Assembly (NCBI RefSeq): GCF_000445185.1
Contig: NZ_AVAF01000176.1
Coordinates: 1 to 55,267 of the forward strand
Length of the DNA: 55,267 nt
Origin: Thermoanaerobacter sp. A7A
Lineage (GTDB): Bacteria; Bacillota; Thermoanaerobacteria; Thermoanaerobacterales; Thermoanaerobacteraceae
Direction: 5' to 3'
This document shows positions 53,175-55,267 of the stretch, one piece after another (positions within the stretch are counted from its first letter, which is position 1; each line of letters begins with the position of its first letter). The notes beneath the pieces are model-generated. The model ran no database searches. It saw only the letters and a list, made by a program, of their open reading frames with translations, and had not been told where the DNA came from. A program made the position numbers and the translations under genes.

Positions 53175-55160
53175 TCAAACTACTTCCTCCAACTGTTTCT
53201 TCAATTCAAAAATCACATCTCTCAATTTTGCAGCCTTTTCAAACTGCAGTTCAATTGCAGCTTCTTTCATTTCTTTTTCAAGTTGCTCTATAGTTGACTT
53301 AATAATTTCAGGGTCATAAGTTTTAACTTTCTTTCTTGTGTACTTCTGTTCTTCTTCAGCAACGTGAGTAGCTTCAATTACATCTCTTACTCCCTTAATT
53401 ACTGTCTTTGGAGTTATACCATGTTTTTTGTTATATTCCATTTGTATCTTTCTTCTTCTGTTCGTCTCATCAATTGCTCTCTTCATAGAATTTGTTACAG
53501 CGTCTGCATACATTATTACTCGTCCTTCCGCATTTCTTGCAGCACGTCCTATAGTCTGTATTAAAGAAGTCTCTGAACGCAAAAATCCCTCTTTGTCTGC
53601 GTCTAATATTGCCACCAAAGCAACCTCAGGTATGTCTAATCCCTCTCTCAAAAGGTTTATGCCTATTAAAACATCGAATTTACCCAGCCTTAAATCTCTT
53701 ATTATTTCAACCCTTTCAATCGTCTCAATATCAGAATGTAAATATTTTACTTTTATTCCCATATCTTTGAGATAATCCGTTAAATCCTCAGCCATTTTTT
53801 TCGTAAGAGTTGTAACAAGCACTCTAAAGCCTTTATCAACTGTTTTTCTAATTTCCCCTATCAAATCATCTACTTGTCCCTTAACAGGCTTTACTATCAC
53901 TTCTGGATCCACAAGACCTGTCGGTCGTATTAACTGCTCAACAACCTGCTCTGAATGTTCAATTTCATAAGGCCCTGGTGTTGCAGAAACAAAGATAACT
54001 TGATTTATCCTCTCTTCAAACTCTTCAAAAGTAAGGGGACGATTGTCAAAAGCAGAAGGAAGTCTAAATCCGTATTCTACTAATGCTTCTTTCCTTGACC
54101 TGTCTCCATTGTACATGCCTCTGATCTGAGGAATTGTCACATGGGACTCATCTATAAAAATGAGAAAATCTTCAGGAAAATAATCTAAAAGGGTATAAGG
54201 AGGGCTTCCTGGAGGTCTTCCTGAAATATGCCTTGAATAATTTTCTATTCCTTGGCAGTATCCCATCTCTTGTAGCATCTCTAAGTCATAATTTGTTCTC
54301 TGTCTTAACCTTTCAGCTTCTACTATTTTACCAGCATCTTTAAGTTCTTTATACCTTTGCTCCAGTTCTTCTCGAATGCTTTTTATTGCTCTTTCCAATT
54401 TGTCTTTTGAAGTAGCATAGTGAGAAGCCGGAAATATAGCCACGTGTTTTCTTAATCCCAGTACTTCACCTGTTAACACATCAATTTCCGCTATTCTGTC
54501 AATTTCATCTCCAAAAAGCTCAACCCTTATCGCCTTATTGGAAAAAGAAGCAGGGAAAATTTCTATAACATCTCCTCTTACCCTGAATTTGCCTCTTGTA
54601 AAATTCACATCATTTCTTTCATATTGTATATCTACAAGCTTTTTAATTATTTCGTCCCTATCTTTTATCATTCCCGGCCTTAGAGAAAGCATAAGATTTT
54701 CGTAATCTACAGGGTCACCTAAGCCATATATACAAGAAACACTGGCGACAATTATAACGTCTCTTCGCTCAAAAAGAGCTGCCGTAGCAGAGTGCCTCAA
54801 TTTATCTATTTCTTCATTTATAGAAGCATCTTTTTCAATATAAGTATCAGTTTGGGGTATATAAGCCTCCGGTTGGTAGTAGTCATAATAACTCACAAAA
54901 TATTCTACCGCATTGTCTGGAAAAAACTCTTTAAATTCACTGTATAATTGTGCAGCCAAGGTCTTGTTATGAGCGATGACAAGAGTAGGACGATTTAACT
55001 TCTGGATTATATTAGCCATAGTAAAGGTTTTTCCAGAACCCGTCACACCCAATAAGGTTTGAAATCTATATCCTTTTTTTACCCCTTCAACTAATTTATC
55101 TATAGCTTGAGGTTGGTCTCCTGTTGGTTTAAAATTAGATACCAACTTAAATCCACTCAT
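53175..55160 (-). CDS. uvrB: UvrABC excinuclease subunit B
   Basis: The 661-aa protein is a superfamily 2 helicase-like factor with Walker [13 protein letters not shown] (about residues 39-50), the beta-hairpin [12 protein letters not shown] that clamps DNA, the DEAD-like FIDESH, motif [17 protein letters not shown] and a C-terminal UVR motif ([20 protein letters not shown]) that docks UvrC. It is the first gene of the uvrB-uvrA-FHA-ftsW-PBP-uvrC run. GAGGGT precedes the ATG. I see no obvious Firmicute-type SOS box in the short promoter. Confidence 0.96.
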   Translation of the reverse strand: MSGFKLVSNFKPTGDQPQAIDKLVEGVKKGYRFQTLLGVTGSGKTFTMANIIQKLNRPTLVIAHNKTLAAQLYSEFKEFFPDNAVEYFVSYYDYYQPEAYIPQTDTYIEKDASINEEIDKLRHSATAALFERRDVIIVASVSCIYGLGDPVDYENLMLSLRPGMIKDRDEIIKKLVDIQYERNDVNFTRGKFRVRGDVIEIFPASFSNKAIRVELFGDEIDRIAEIDVLTGEVLGLRKHVAIFPASHYATSKDKLERAIKSIREELEQRYKELKDAGKIVEAERLRQRTNYDLEMLQEMGYCQGIENYSRHISGRPPGSPPYTLLDYFPEDFLIFIDESHVTIPQIRGMYNGDRSRKEALVEYGFRLPSAFDNRPLTFEEFEERINQVIFVSATPGPYEIEHSEQVVEQLIRPTGLVDPEVIVKPVKGQVDDLIGEIRKTVDKGFRVLVTTLTKKMAEDLTDYLKDMGIKVKYLHSDIETIERVEIIRDLRLGKFDVLIGINLLREGLDIPEVALVAILDADKEGFLRSETSLIQTIGRAARNAEGRVIMYADAVTNSMKRAIDETNRRRKIQMEYNKKHGITPKTVIKGVRDVIEATHVAEEEQKYTRKKVKTYDPEIIKSTIEQLEKEMKEAAIELQFEKAAKLRDVIFELKKQLEEVV

Positions 55161-55194
55161 TTTTTCTACCCTCTTTGCAATTTATCATCTTATT

Positions 55195-55223
55195 ATTATA
55201 GCATACCCTACTTGTCAACACAA
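55195..55223 (-). promoter_or_regulatory. uvrB promoter, bordered by an intron
   Basis: On the minus strand TTGTGT (55218-55223), 17 nt and TATAAT (55195-55200) form a plausible promoter. An overlapping TTGACA (55213-55218) is the better -35 match but stands only 12 nt from TATAAT. The intron end at 55229 is 5 bp from the -35 box, so everything upstream of it is intron. Confidence 0.6.
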
Positions 55224-55228
55224 ACATA

Positions 55229-55267
55229 ATCGAGTAGGAGGCGGTGACTAACCGCCGTCCTCTCACA
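55229..55267 (-). mobile_element. 3' end of a group II intron running off the right window edge
   Basis: On the minus strand the window starts inside the tail of domain V (TGTGAGAGG), then the domain VI hairpin GGCGGTTAGTCACCGCC and the terminal CTCCTACTCGAT. The 37 nt 55231-55267 are identical to 6736-6772 of the internal remnant. The intron points toward uvrB. Whether it is full length and carries a maturase cannot be seen. Confidence 0.8.

Noticed and set aside
55161-55228. SOS (LexA) box upstream of uvrB
   Set aside because: No GAAC-N4-GTTC-like palindrome is present in the short interval between the intron and the uvrB start.
1-55267. CRISPR arrays, tRNA, rRNA or riboswitches
   Set aside because: No regularly spaced repeats, no tRNA-like cloverleaf and no known riboswitch core were recognised on either strand. 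The repeats seen are isolated and of other types.

Overview
The window looks like chromosome of a low-GC, thermophilic, anaerobic Firmicute, most probably Thermoanaerobacter or a close relative. This is inferred from the AT-rich sequence, strong Shine-Dalgarno sites, Clostridia-type gene clusters (uvrB-uvrA-FHA-ftsW-pbp-uvrC; hprK-PHP-ROK) and group II intron and ISL3 remnants. No rRNA, tRNA or CRISPR array is visible. Nearly all genes lie on the minus strand, so operons read from right to left.

Layout from the left. 1-5045: a LacI-type regulator heads an operon with two Gfo/Idh/MocA dehydrogenases and two xylose-isomerase-like TIM barrels; two copies of a TGTAAN4TTACA operator sit at its promoter. 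5102-6570: a HicA-like toxin with a Phd/HicB-like antitoxin and a perfect operator palindrome, then two small unrecognised genes. 6655-10241: a decayed accessory island. It holds a 126-nt group II intron remnant, an XRE+TPR (RRNPP/PlcR-like) regulator cut by one in-frame TAG, a divergent 50-aa candidate signalling pro-peptide with a palindrome abutting its -35 box, an ISL3 transposase wreck, a 33-aa peptide gene ending in a Cys-Gly-Met-Cys region, a truncated MFS exporter, repeats and a second intron remnant. 10242-12702: the AmmeMemoRadiSam pair.

12895-39386 is a large carbohydrate system in two minus-strand operons. The right one encodes LacI, GH35, GH2, GH94 phosphorylase, a GH144-like glucanase and a second GH35. 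The left one encodes a lipoprotein solute-binding protein, a 990-aa binding-protein fusion, two MalF/MalG-type permease pairs, an NHL-TPR-Yip1 membrane fusion, a DUF5696-like secreted protein and a membrane-anchored GH144-like glucanase. Both promoters carry a GAAACGTTTC operator just downstream of the -10 box, so one LacI protein probably controls both. The enzyme mix suggests use of beta-1,2-glucan or another beta-linked glucan: outside cleavage, ABC import (no ATPase gene here, so a shared MsmX-like ATPase is likely), then cytoplasmic trimming and phosphorolysis. The last permease of the left operon is frameshifted.

39586-44293 is an hprK-led operon (HPr kinase, PHP phosphatase, ROK glucokinase, acyl-CoA ligase, DUF624). 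birA follows on the plus strand. 45447-55160 holds uvrC, a class B PBP, ftsW-like, FHA, uvrA and uvrB. At the right edge the 3' end of a group II intron, identical over 37 nt to the internal remnant, lies just upstream of the uvrB promoter.
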